64,000 nt of DNA from NCBI RefSeq assembly GCF_000152805.1, contig NZ_AAMT01000013.1, positions 42,929 to 106,928 of the forward strand. The letters are read 5' to 3'. Positions 25,470-34,532 of this stretch are shown piece after piece (the stretch's first letter is position 1; each line of letters opens with the position of its first letter). Both the position numbers and the translations under genes were made by a program. This stretch comes from Maritimibacter alkaliphilus HTCC2654. GTDB taxonomy: Bacteria; Pseudomonadota; Alphaproteobacteria; Rhodobacterales; Rhodobacteraceae. Below the pieces are notes generated by a model. It saw only the letters and a list, made by a program, of their open reading frames with translations, was not told the DNA's origin and ran no database searches.

Positions 25470-28248
25470 CTTCATTACCCTCCGAAGATTCGGTTTGGTC
25501 TGCCAGTTCGTCATCTATCAGCGATGATAACTGATCAAGTTCCTCTGCCAGCTCTTGGAAATCATCAAACTCACCAACATCGTCTTCACCGAATGCGAAC
25601 GCACTCTCCTGGTAAGAAGCCGTAGGAAGCCGCGCATGCATGCTGATCGTCGGCGCAAAGTCTTCTACCGTTGCGCCACCTGAGGGCCTTAGTGCAAACA
25701 GCTCGCTATTGCCTTCAGCAATCATAGACATCCAAAATGTTGCATCATTGTGAGCGTTGGCATTGAAGTCTTTCGCAGCTCGCTTGGTCGAAAGAGTGTT
25801 TGTCTTCTCGCGATTTATGAATTGTCCGTAGCCGTTCCTTGTGAAGGCATAACCGGATGTTAGAGCCAACGCCCAATCGGTGCCAAAGTCCATGAGCCTG
25901 AATTCCAGCGCTTTATGCTCGTACCAAAGGATGCTCTGATCTTCGCTCTTTCGCCTCGGACGAACTACGGTTCGCGTCGCCTTTTTAAGCCGTGCACGGT
26001 AAGTGATTTTTCGTTCTTCTTCGTCGTCCGTGCGAGTGTAGTAAGCCCGCTTATGTCGATGGTCGTAATAGAGTCCAATATTGCAAATGTGACCGACCAC
26101 GAAGTCGTTAAGAAGTTTCACAAAGACGTTTCGACCGCCCTCATCGGCAACGAGTTCATCTAGCGAGATCGCCTCAATGTCGCCTGGATCAAAGGGGGTA
26201 AGATTTTTCTCAGAGAGGGACGCCAAATCGTAGAGTGTATAGAAGCGGCCATCAAAGACGTGCCCGGGTGGGCACGGCATATCGGCCTTTTTCGCGCTTT
26301 CGATGACACGCCAGGCGGCAGACTGAGTACAGCCCGCGTGCCAGATCATCTCTGGCAGATGTGAAAACGGAAGCAAGTTGGAGGCAAATCGAACGACGTC
26401 GCTCGATGCCGGAACCGCTGTTTTTGTAATATTGTCTATGGCTTCAGGGCGCGCTTCAATAACGACTTGGAAAGCCCCATTATCGGCAATTGTATCAAAG
26501 CTTGCAGTTCCGTTGTTGGCAACGGTTTCGCGCCAAAGATCAGAGAGACCTGATCCCGTATGATCCATCGCGCCACCACCATAGAAAAGGTCAGCGATGA
26601 CTGGGTTACGGTAACCCTTTAGGTTGCGTCCGCCGTTCTTAATGAAGCTGTCGATCGATTGTTCACCAAGTTTTGTTGCTACTTCTGGGACCAACCCCCC
26701 AGGGCTTGTTGCGACAATTCTGTTGGGCGTGACAGAGACTTTTACTGTCTCAGGTTTGCTGTAGTCACGGTGAGCAAGCGAATTTACCACCATCTCTTTG
26801 ATCGCCAATGGCGAGTATGATCGGACCTGCCTTGAGGTCTCTTCCTTCAATCGAAAATCGTTGTTCACCTTAGACAGAACGTCCAATAGAGCGTCCAGCT
26901 GCGCCCAAAGCGACCCTGAAACGGAAGACGTCATTGTTGCCGTGTCTTCACCTTCGCTCGTAAAGTCGACGTCATCACCAAAGCAATCTATCAGCCATTC
27001 TCGCGGCCCGCTGGCTTCAAATTCAATGGTGGCAGAAGGAACGTGCCGTTCAACCGATTTACCAAAAAGCAGAACACCGGCCAAAGTCGGTTCTCCGCCA
27101 TCCGGTGTTGATCTAATGAGATTGAAGGCTTCGGCAGTTTCCAAAGTCCACCCTTCTTCATAGGAATCGGGCGTCCACTGCTTCAGGAACTCACTGTATG
27201 CCTTTAGTCTCGTGAACATGAAGACCATGTCCAAATCATCCAAGCTCGCACCGTTACATGGAGACATGTCATTTAAGGGTACGAGCGTACTAGAGGAGGA
27301 TGTAGGAACTGCTGGGCGAACACCTTCCTCCCTCAAATGGCCCCAAAGCTCTTTCGAGAAGAGCTGATCAAAACCTTGAATTGGAACGGTGGTGAAGTTG
27401 CCTCCGAGGCTGCTAGCCAACTCTTTGACTTTCGGAGCCAAAGCATCAGCACCGTCCGCTGAGCGAGTACACCAGTAGATCCCATGCGGAAAAGAGTGCG
27501 CCGAGGAAATTTGGCTCAGAAACAGGTTATCCATTACAGACTGTTCATTGCCACGATATCCAACCACAATGATCGGATGATCCATGAGCATCGGCTGAAT
27601 TCGATCGACAATCTGAGGGTCGAGCGTTCGAACTTCTTCGTCAAGGTTCTTGTCAGTATAGTGGTCAACCGACCCGTGAAGGTATATTAGTTGAGGGTCC
27701 CTCGGCGAAGACGAGAACATAACCAGGTCTGAAGCCGTCTTAATGGACGTAATCTGGTGTGGTCGGCCGACCATGTTCTTTGCCTTTTGTAGGCACTCAT
27801 CAAAGTTGGTCGTAAGGATCGTCGTTACCCATCGTTGGTGGAGTATTTCGGCTAGGCCTAGATAGCCTTCACGAGGGTCAACAGCTGGATTAATCAACGC
27901 CTTGAAGAACTGACGGCGATCTTCTGAGACGTTCAGCAGGTGCTTGACAGCAGATGGGTAAAGGTCCGCCAGGTTCTTGTCCTGATCGAACCAGTGTTGC
28001 TTAAGCAACCATGGCCAGTAACTTGCCCGTGTCACCGTTGGGTCATCTATCGACCGATCATTTTCAAGACACCATTTGAATTTGACCATAAGCTCAACTG
28101 CAGTACCCGCCGCTGGAACACCGGACGTCACAGAGGCACCAGCACCGATCAATATGATTGGCTCTGGTTTTGAGCGGAGCAGCGTTCGGAGCCTGCCTGC
28201 TGTAGTAATGGGTATCGATCCTTTGGGATCGTTTCCAACAATGGACAT
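25459..28248 (-). CDS. SIR2 / Schlafen-like ATPase / APAZ fusion, partner of short Argonaute
   Basis: 929 residues in three parts. (1) SIR2 at about 25-280: LIGAGAS (34-39), TTNFDE (about 144), the catalytic His in YLHGS (about 190) and VVGYRG; predicted NADase. (2) About 330-640, like the C-terminal part of Schlafen/RecG-type AlbA_2-HATPase proteins: TLAGVLLFGK, MVVNSLAHRDYS, SPGGLV, RNPVIADLFY, GSGLSDLW. (3) APAZ, about 740-870: YEHKALEFRLMDFGTDWALA, YAFTRNGYG, FWMSMIAEG; it replaces the N/L domains of long Argonautes and holds the short Argonaute. An acidic tail follows. Known SPARSA proteins are mostly about 550-600 residues and lack part 2. Confidence 0.88.
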   Translation of the reverse strand: MSIVGNDPKGSIPITTAGRLRTLLRSKPEPIILIGAGASVTSGVPAAGTAVELMVKFKWCLENDRSIDDPTVTRASYWPWLLKQHWFDQDKNLADLYPSAVKHLLNVSEDRRQFFKALINPAVDPREGYLGLAEILHQRWVTTILTTNFDECLQKAKNMVGRPHQITSIKTASDLVMFSSSPRDPQLIYLHGSVDHYTDKNLDEEVRTLDPQIVDRIQPMLMDHPIIVVGYRGNEQSVMDNLFLSQISSAHSFPHGIYWCTRSADGADALAPKVKELASSLGGNFTTVPIQGFDQLFSKELWGHLREEGVRPAVPTSSSSTLVPLNDMSPCNGASLDDLDMVFMFTRLKAYSEFLKQWTPDSYEEGWTLETAEAFNLIRSTPDGGEPTLAGVLLFGKSVERHVPSATIEFEASGPREWLIDCFGDDVDFTSEGEDTATMTSSVSGSLWAQLDALLDVLSKVNNDFRLKEETSRQVRSYSPLAIKEMVVNSLAHRDYSKPETVKVSVTPNRIVATSPGGLVPEVATKLGEQSIDSFIKNGGRNLKGYRNPVIADLFYGGGAMDHTGSGLSDLWRETVANNGTASFDTIADNGAFQVVIEARPEAIDNITKTAVPASSDVVRFASNLLPFSHLPEMIWHAGCTQSAAWRVIESAKKADMPCPPGHVFDGRFYTLYDLASLSEKNLTPFDPGDIEAISLDELVADEGGRNVFVKLLNDFVVGHICNIGLYYDHRHKRAYYTRTDDEEERKITYRARLKKATRTVVRPRRKSEDQSILWYEHKALEFRLMDFGTDWALALTSGYAFTRNGYGQFINREKTNTLSTKRAAKDFNANAHNDATFWMSMIAEGNSELFALRPSGGATVEDFAPTISMHARLPTASYQESAFAFGEDDVGEFDDFQELAEELDQLSSLIDDELADQTESSEGNEDDD

Positions 28249-28284
28249 CTAGAAGAATCTTTCGACCTTGTCTCGACGACCTCC

Positions 28285-28290
28285 ATTATA
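28285..28290 (-). promoter_or_regulatory. -10 element of the SIR2-APAZ/Argonaute operon
   Basis: A consensus TATAAT on the minus strand, 37 nt before the ATG at 28248, within an AT-rich leader. A matching -35 is not clear. The 28249-28492 gap holds no other gene. Confidence 0.5.
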
Positions 28291-28492
28291 TAGCGAATGC
28301 GGTTGGAAATCACACCAGATGTGGGAAAATTTGTTCGGAGAAAATAATTGTCGGGAATTTAGCAAGATTCGTTTTTCTCCGAAGTAACGAATGCGCAATC
28401 AATGTCCGCTTTGCCGAATTCCGTGAGATTTGCTGACCCCGCAGCGAACTTCCGGTTTCCGCCCGCTCGACCGACATACGATCCTCGCTACC

Positions 28493-30505
28493 CTATCCGG
28501 CAACCAGCTTTTGACCAACATCCTCTCGCAACATCGCTTCCATGTCGTCCAAGCCATCGACGGCGGAGCGCATTTGCGCCTCACCCACGGCACTCGCTGC
28601 CTCGGCATCCGTGACTTGGCCCCCAAAATCCATCTCCATCTGTCGTTGTTCCTCGGCGATAACGGCTTGAACGACCGGCGCGGTCTTCTTTGGAACAATG
28701 TCAGATTGCCCTGACGATTGACCATCAGCAGCCTGGCGTGCGGCCTCAACGTCGGCCTCGGATCCGCCCGACCCGTCCGGTGGCGGTGTCATCGGCATGG
28801 CGCGCATGCTCAGCGGCAGCGTGCCCTGCGACCCACCTCCCCCCGGTTCCGGGAACGGCAACTCGCCCGTCTGCGCCGCGTGGATCGCCTTGAACAGGCG
28901 GTCGTCAAAATATTGGATCCGTTTTGCGCGGACCGGCATTTGCGCGTCGATGACCATGACAATCTCGTCGAGAGGCAGGCGGCGCGCTTCATCTTCGGGA
29001 AGCAGGGAGCTTTCTTCGGTCCGGGTAGATTGGCTGCGCCCTTCAAAGGGGTTCTTGCCGATGGACTGGGATCGCGTGATGACGGTCTTCGTGGTCTTGC
29101 CAACCGCCTTGCTCAGTTCCTCGACGGTCTTCTCATCGGACGGCGTCAGGTAGAGCTTCACGCCGGCATTGCCCTGCAGCGCGCGGCGGGTGTTCTCGCC
29201 GTAGATTTCATCAAGGGCGGGGATGGTTTGGGTGACCACAGCCAGGTGACCACGATAGGTGCGCAAGGTCTCGATGCTCTCGACTACGATGGGCATCTTG
29301 CCGAGGCGATTGAACTCATCGAGCATGATCATCACCGGCCAGGGCTCGTCCGGTCCGGGATCCTTTTCCTGCATGGCAGAAAGGAGATCGGAAAAGAACA
29401 GCCGAATCAATGGCGCGAGGGGTTTCACCATAAGAGGCTGGACGACGAGATAGACCGAAAAGGGTTTCTTGCGGATCGTTCGGAAATCAAAGTCCGACAC
29501 CGCCGTCGCCTCATCGATGGCCGGGTTTTGCCATTGATCGAGCCCCGAGGTCATCAGAAGCGAGACGTAAGAGGTCAGCGTATCGTTGTTGGTCGAGGCC
29601 AGCCGCGTGAAGATCAGCTTGGCGGCCCTGTTGTCGACCTCGTGGCCCCGCGCGAAATACTCGTTCTGCTTGTTCCCGCCCGACGCAGCGATGCGGTAGA
29701 TTTCGCCCAAGGTCGGGCGCTTGCGCTGGAAGGCCAACAAGCCTGCCGCCACGAAGAGATCGATCCCGCCCTTGAGGAGGCCCTGCACCCGGTCATTGTC
29801 GGTCTGCAGGAACAGCGTCGCCAGGAGCTGCAGTTCCATCTGCTGGCGCGCGGGATCTTTCAGCTCAAAGATGCGCAAGAGCGGGTTGTAGCGATGCGTG
29901 CGCTTGCCCTCCCAATCGGTGGGGGCAAAGCGATAGACCTTGTCGCCCTGGGCCGCGCGGTGCCGGGCCGTGGCCTCGAAACACTCACCCTTCACATCGA
30001 GCGTCACGGCGGAGCCCTGCCAGGTCAGCAGGTTCGGAATGACAAATCCCGTGGTCTTGCCGCGACCCGTGGGCGCAACGATCAGCGCGTGCGGGAAGAC
30101 CTTCGAGCAGATGTATTTCGCGCGGGATTTTGGTTTGCCGAGTTTGCCGAGGATGAACCCGGTCCCGGGTGCGCCAAAAAACCCGTTGGCCTTCATCTCG
30201 CGCGCGGTCTGCCAATGGGTCTGGCCAAACCGTGTGAGGGCTGACCCTGAGAGGGCGAGGCTCAGCATCATGCCAGCGGCGGCAAAGCTGCCGACGATCA
30301 GGTGAATAAGTTGCGCGTCCTCAGGGCGGCGATCGAGGATCGCCATGTAGTTCTGCGCGATATAAGCAAAGTCGATTTCTGCCCCGAAGCCGAGATCCTG
30401 GTAGGTCAGCACCGCCGAGGCGATGGCATAGCCCATGGCCCCGGTCACCAGCGTGACGAGAAGCACACCGGTCGCGATCCGCGCTTTTCCCATGGAGGCG
30501 CTCAA
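28493..30505 (-). CDS. virD4: VirD4/TraG family type IV coupling protein
   Basis: 670 residues. Two N-terminal membrane helices (residues 12-33 and 60-85), then the ATPase with Walker A VAPTGRGKTTGFVIPNLL and Walker B VMIMLDEFNRLGKMP, followed by the TraG-type segment ALQGNAGVKLYLTPSDE. A Pro/Gly/Gln-rich C-terminal tail follows. It docks the relaxase-DNA complex to the VirB channel. It overlaps the relaxase stop by 4 nt and is transcribed away from mobC in one operon. Confidence 0.95.
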   Translation of the reverse strand: MSASMGKARIATGVLLVTLVTGAMGYAIASAVLTYQDLGFGAEIDFAYIAQNYMAILDRRPEDAQLIHLIVGSFAAAGMMLSLALSGSALTRFGQTHWQTAREMKANGFFGAPGTGFILGKLGKPKSRAKYICSKVFPHALIVAPTGRGKTTGFVIPNLLTWQGSAVTLDVKGECFEATARHRAAQGDKVYRFAPTDWEGKRTHRYNPLLRIFELKDPARQQMELQLLATLFLQTDNDRVQGLLKGGIDLFVAAGLLAFQRKRPTLGEIYRIAASGGNKQNEYFARGHEVDNRAAKLIFTRLASTNNDTLTSYVSLLMTSGLDQWQNPAIDEATAVSDFDFRTIRKKPFSVYLVVQPLMVKPLAPLIRLFFSDLLSAMQEKDPGPDEPWPVMIMLDEFNRLGKMPIVVESIETLRTYRGHLAVVTQTIPALDEIYGENTRRALQGNAGVKLYLTPSDEKTVEELSKAVGKTTKTVITRSQSIGKNPFEGRSQSTRTEESSLLPEDEARRLPLDEIVMVIDAQMPVRAKRIQYFDDRLFKAIHAAQTGELPFPEPGGGGSQGTLPLSMRAMPMTPPPDGSGGSEADVEAARQAADGQSSGQSDIVPKKTAPVVQAVIAEEQRQMEMDFGGQVTDAEAASAVGEAQMRSAVDGLDDMEAMLREDVGQKLVAG

Positions 30506-32841
30506 TGGACCTGTCCCCGCTCGGTCTCGCCATCCACGTCCGCAGCGCGGTGCTTTTCGTATTCGGCGTCGGCAAGTTCATCGACCACCTGGCGCAAGGC
30601 CTCGGTGTTGGCCGTCGCGGCATCAGATTGCAGATAGACCTTGGCGACATAGAGCCGGTCGAGACGGTCCTCGAGAACCTTGTCCAACAAATTTGCATCG
30701 CCGGATGTGAGCCGCACGAGTTGGCGGTCATCCAGCACCCGCGCAATCTCCTCGCGGAAGGCGTCCCGCTCCGCCTCGGTCTCGAAGGGCGCGGACAGCT
30801 CCCCTGCCCGTTCATGGTCGAGGACACGCGCAATCTCGTCTGCGAGGCGGTCGGCACGGTCAGACCGCATCGGCGTTCCATCGCGGGTGGCTAGACGTTC
30901 GTCACGCGTGCCAACCCCAAGCCCCTCGCGCAACTCGTTGTCGCGGCGAACCTGATTGATGGCCTCCGTGTCGCGTATCTCGACGACGGCCGCATAGGTC
31001 GCGCCGAGCCCGCGGGCGAGGTGGGACGGCATGTCCGGATAGCGCGCGCGCAAGTCATCCGTGACGGCATCTGCAACGGGCGTACGGAGGTCGCGTCCCT
31101 CCATGATGCGGTCGACTTCGCGGGTGATCGCACTGGCGCGGGCGGCATCGGTAATGGTCTCCTTGTAAGGCTCAGACCGGTCGATCACATCGCCCGGACG
31201 TGCGAGCAACTCCGGATGTGCCTCGAGATACGCGCGCTGCTCCGCTTCGATCCGGCGCTCCGCCCGCGAGACAACCTCCCAATCCCGCTCTTCGATCTGC
31301 TGCGATGTCAGACCCTCGGCGCGCATCTCCTGACGGATTGTCCCTTCCATCGCCCGGACCGCGTCCTCCTGATAGTGGAACCGCTCGTTGACCGGTTCGG
31401 CTTCAACGACACCATCCCGGCGCAGCACGTTTTCCCGTTCCAGAAGCGTGCCGAGTTCGACATGCACGTCATTCAGGATGTCACGCGCCTGTTCCAGATC
31501 GGCGCGGCGTTCGAGGTTCAGATCGCGCGCCTCCGCCACCTTGGAGAGATCATTGGCGATCCATTGATGCTCGAGCGCTGCATTTGAGGCGCCCGTCTCG
31601 ATCCGGGCTACGACTTCCGATGTGCTGATCCCCGTGCCCCGCAGCGCGGTATCAATGCGCGATCTCAGGTCGGGCGTGGCCAAACGCTCGCGCTGGCTGG
31701 CGTCGATATTGGCTTCGGAATAGATCCCGCCCTCCGAGGGGGTCTCTGACAGCGCGGATGATCGCAAACCGAGCGGCTGCATGTGCTGGACCTGCGTCTG
31801 GATCTCGATGAGGCGTTTTTCCAGCACCGGACGTTCCGCGTCAGACTTCTCTGCGATCATGCCCTGCACCCGCGCGAGCTTCTCCGCATAGAGGCTTCTC
31901 AGATCCTCGAAACTCTGATCCTCGGCCATATACACATCTCCTGTTCGGTCCACCTGCCCGCCCCGCGCCAGCACCTCGCCCGCGCGGAACAGCGCCGCGG
32001 CAATATCCTCGCGGGCCTCCCTCGAGGCTTCGGCGGCCAGGGAATGGTAGACGGTTCTGGTGTTGGCGATCTCCGCCAGCGTCCGCGTCAGGTCCTGCCC
32101 AACGCGTTCGCGCTCGCGGGGCGCGCGCCCCTCTTCTTTCGCCGCATAGACCTCGCTGGTCCGGGCGGGGTAATGCACGACACCGCGATCCACCCGGCGC
32201 GTGGCTTCCAGGCGCACGCCGTACTTCTCCGCCTCCTCGACCATGGCGAGGCGGAAGTCGTCATAGTTGAAGCGATGATTGCGCCCCAGAAAAAAGAACT
32301 CGCCTTCCTGCGAGCGGCGGTTCAGCACCAGATGCGCATGCGGGTGATCGCGGTCCTCATGCACCGCGATGATGTAGTCGAAATGCCCCTCGTCGGTCTG
32401 GAAGAACCGCTCGGCCACATCCGTCGCGATGTCGCGCACATCCTCGCCCCGCGTGCCGATGGGGAAGGACATGAGCATATGGGTCGTCTGGCCCAGCTTG
32501 GGCTTGAAACCCGCATCCCACCGCTTGGCAAAGCGCTCGGTCAGGTCCTTGATGTCACCCGCCTCGAGCTTCGCTTTGCCATCCAGGAACCCGCTACTGT
32601 CCACGATATGTGTGGACTTGGTGGTAAGGTAATCGAGCTGGTTTGCGAGCTGCGATTTGGTATGCGTGCCCCCGCCCCGGATCGCCTTGAAGACCGCTGG
32701 CCGATGTCCTGCTGCCGCGCGCATGAGCTGGGTCTGCTTGGCCACATGCAGCCCTTGCATCGAGCCCCGGACGCGGCTCCAGCCATCCCGGAAGACCTCG
32801 CCCGTGACAGCATGGACAGCATCATTCTGCCGCATGGGCAA
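30502..32841 (-). CDS. VirD2-like relaxase/mobilisation nuclease
   Basis: 779 residues. The N-terminal relaxase domain (about 40-230) has a candidate nucleophile Tyr in LDYLTTKS and the metal-binding motif VHEDRDHPHAHLVLNRR. The rest is long, highly charged helix (Glu/Arg-rich), without a helicase domain, so nicking and transfer signal rather than unwinding are its jobs. It nicks oriT and is carried into the recipient. Its start overlaps the mobC stop by 20 nt. Confidence 0.93.
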   Translation of the reverse strand: MPMRQNDAVHAVTGEVFRDGWSRVRGSMQGLHVAKQTQLMRAAAGHRPAVFKAIRGGGTHTKSQLANQLDYLTTKSTHIVDSSGFLDGKAKLEAGDIKDLTERFAKRWDAGFKPKLGQTTHMLMSFPIGTRGEDVRDIATDVAERFFQTDEGHFDYIIAVHEDRDHPHAHLVLNRRSQEGEFFFLGRNHRFNYDDFRLAMVEEAEKYGVRLEATRRVDRGVVHYPARTSEVYAAKEEGRAPRERERVGQDLTRTLAEIANTRTVYHSLAAEASREAREDIAAALFRAGEVLARGGQVDRTGDVYMAEDQSFEDLRSLYAEKLARVQGMIAEKSDAERPVLEKRLIEIQTQVQHMQPLGLRSSALSETPSEGGIYSEANIDASQRERLATPDLRSRIDTALRGTGISTSEVVARIETGASNAALEHQWIANDLSKVAEARDLNLERRADLEQARDILNDVHVELGTLLERENVLRRDGVVEAEPVNERFHYQEDAVRAMEGTIRQEMRAEGLTSQQIEERDWEVVSRAERRIEAEQRAYLEAHPELLARPGDVIDRSEPYKETITDAARASAITREVDRIMEGRDLRTPVADAVTDDLRARYPDMPSHLARGLGATYAAVVEIRDTEAINQVRRDNELREGLGVGTRDERLATRDGTPMRSDRADRLADEIARVLDHERAGELSAPFETEAERDAFREEIARVLDDRQLVRLTSGDANLLDKVLEDRLDRLYVAKVYLQSDAATANTEALRQVVDELADAEYEKHRAADVDGETERGQVH

Positions 32842-33403
32842 ACTCCCTCAGCGCGGCCGTGGCCTCGAGCTGCATCGCGTCCCGACGGCGCCGAAGGAGC
32901 AGGTCGATCTCATCAGCGGAATCCAGGATGAACCGCGCCAGCCCGCGCATCTGGGCAAGGCGCAATTCCGTGAACTCCGGGCCAGCGCCCTGTCCCTGCC
33001 GGTTGGCCCGCGTCATCTGCTTGGCGATCTGCCCGACCCCATTCCCGACCTCGTGCAGCGAAGCGCGGTAGCGCGCCATCTCTGCTGCCATCTGCGCGTC
33101 CGGAACGAACACCCCGCCCGCCGCCTGAATGAGCCGCCGCAGCCCCTCGGCCCGGCTCTCGATCCCCGCCTTCGCCAACACCTCATCGAGCGCCTCAAGC
33201 TCCGCAGCTGTGACCTTCACACTGACCGCTGAGACCGGGATCGCGGCATCCGTCTGGCGCTCTGCATCGGCTTTCAGGACGTAGCGCACGGCCCGCGATG
33301 TGACCTCGAAACGCTCAGCCAGCTCAGACGTCGACACACCCTCCGCAGCCTCGCGGACGATCTGCATTTTCTCGATCTCTGTCAGGCGTTTTGTTCGGGA
33401 CAT
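32822..33403 (-). CDS. mobC: MobC-like relaxosome accessory protein
   Basis: About 193 residues from ATG 33403 (GTG 33433 is an alternative). N-terminal HTH (GVSTSELAERFEVTSRAVRY) resembling a resolvase or CENP-B type helix-turn-helix, a ribbon-helix-helix-like part (VSVKVTAAELEALDEVL) and a C-terminal segment with VGQIAKQMTRANRQG typical of MobC. It binds oriT and helps the relaxase nick. First gene of mobC-relaxase-virD4. Confidence 0.85.
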   Translation of the reverse strand: MSRTKRLTEIEKMQIVREAAEGVSTSELAERFEVTSRAVRYVLKADAERQTDAAIPVSAVSVKVTAAELEALDEVLAKAGIESRAEGLRRLIQAAGGVFVPDAQMAAEMARYRASLHEVGNGVGQIAKQMTRANRQGQGAGPEFTELRLAQMRGLARFILDSADEIDLLLRRRRDAMQLEATAALREFAHAAE

Positions 33404-33456
33404 GCGGAAGAAAGACCCCCTATTTCCTGCCACCTTCCACCAAGGCTGCCCCTACC

Positions 33457-33498
33457 TTACGATATTATACTAATCTGTCAATTATATACTTACGTTGC
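33457..33498 (-). promoter_or_regulatory. Transfer-region operator-like site C, in front of mobC
   Basis: AT-rich island in GC-rich DNA: TTACGATATTATACT (33457-33471) and TATACTTACGTTGC (33485-33498). On the minus strand a TTGACA and a TATAAT are both present. The words match site A (8673-8707) and site B (10699-10737), pointing to co-regulation of virB and mob units. Confidence 0.55.
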
Positions 33499-33966
33499 AT
33501 TCAGTCTCAGGCAGCCTTGGTGTCCGCTTCACGCCGCGGCCCGCAGGGACGCGGCTCTGCCGCCCTCACCACCGGGCGACCCACCTGTCCTAGGGGTCCC
33601 GTCCGCCAGCCCCGCCCGAGGGTCTGGCCGAACACCACGTGTTCGGACGGAACCGCGGGCGGGCGCAAACCCCACCGACAGGGCGGACAGGCAGGGTCAA
33701 GGAGGGCCAGATTTGGGCCCCCAAATCTCTGCCGCAAAAACCGGGCGGCCCTGGCCGATAGGTTTTTGTGGATGGCCCCCTTGAGGCTGACTGGCCGGTC
33801 TGTCGCGGCCTGATCCTTCCGGTCAGCGATCTTCCTTTGATTGCGCCGCGACCGGCAGCAAGGCGAGGTCGCTGGCGGCAATCACCGCAGCCAGAGGCGG
33901 CATCCCTGGAACAGGGATCGGGCCGCCCCAAGATCGTCCTGGGGCGGCCCATCCTCGTGAGAGGAT
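33499..33966. other. Gene-free, inverted-repeat-rich stretch; candidate oriT
   Basis: No convincing gene. It contains three perfect inverted repeats: 33709-33728 (9-bp arms, AGATTTGGG and CCCAAATCT), 33902-33918 (7-bp arms) and 33920-33950 (11-bp arms GGGCCGCCCCA and TGGGGCGGCCC, 9-bp loop). Its place directly upstream of mobC and the relaxase is where oriT is usually found. The last hairpin could instead end transcription of the gene at 33967. The nic site cannot be assigned by eye. Confidence 0.4.
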
Positions 33967-34173
33967 TTAGTCCTGGGGATCTTTCGCGCTCGGCGGGAAC
34001 ATCACCAGTTCCGTGACCGCGACCGGGAAGTCGAGCTTGAGGCTGAAGAACTCCGAGCCGTCCCCGTTGCGGGTGTTGCGGAACATGGCACCCACGCGCT
34101 GAAAACGGGTGCGCTCCTGGCCATCGGGGTCGGTGAACTTGACGGGGACGGTGGCGACGTAGTGGTTGGTCAT
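33967..34173 (-). CDS. Small plasmid-backbone hypothetical protein
   Basis: 68 residues, ATG 34173 with AAGGAG nearby upstream. Beta-rich sequence (HYVATVPVKFTDPDGQERTR, SEFFSLKLDFPVAVTELVMF). No transmembrane segment. Looks like a small one-domain cytoplasmic protein; no family name recognised. Confidence 0.7.
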   Translation of the reverse strand: MTNHYVATVPVKFTDPDGQERTRFQRVGAMFRNTRNGDGSEFFSLKLDFPVAVTELVMFPPSAKDPQD

Positions 34174-34532
34174 TTGGGTTACTCCTTGTTGCGATGAGGA
34201 TCACCCGGCACGGGGGCAAGAGGCCCGGTCGCAAGCGCAAATGCGGAGGGTCCGCGGCCCCGCCGTGGAAGCCGTATTTGTGCTTGCCGAAGCGTGAGCT
34301 GAGGGCACGAACGGGCCGACCCCGTGCGATCCACATCAATGAGCAAAAAGGAGTGAGCCGAATTTGTGCCACCACTTTGAAGCTGCCATCGAACCCGTCG
34401 ATCGTGACCGAAGATGGCCGGGCTCGTTCTGATCCAATGCATCTGGATAACGATCCGTCACGCTCGCGATGCGGCGGGTCAGCGTTCCGCCGCGCGCCAA
34501 GGTCCGTCGTCTGGGTCGGTTGGGTGTGTCTG
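34174..34532. other. Gap without a convincing gene
   Basis: 359 bases between the small protein at 33967 and the nuclease gene at 34533. Short open frames exist but none has a credible start and composition. No repeat was noticed. Confidence 0.4.

Noticed and set aside
28718..30244. 508-codon plus-strand open frame
   Set aside because: Antisense to virD4, whose motifs are clear; high GC opens the complementary frame and the translation has no domain-like pattern.
31783..32931. 382-codon plus-strand open frame
   Set aside because: Antisense to the relaxase and mobC.
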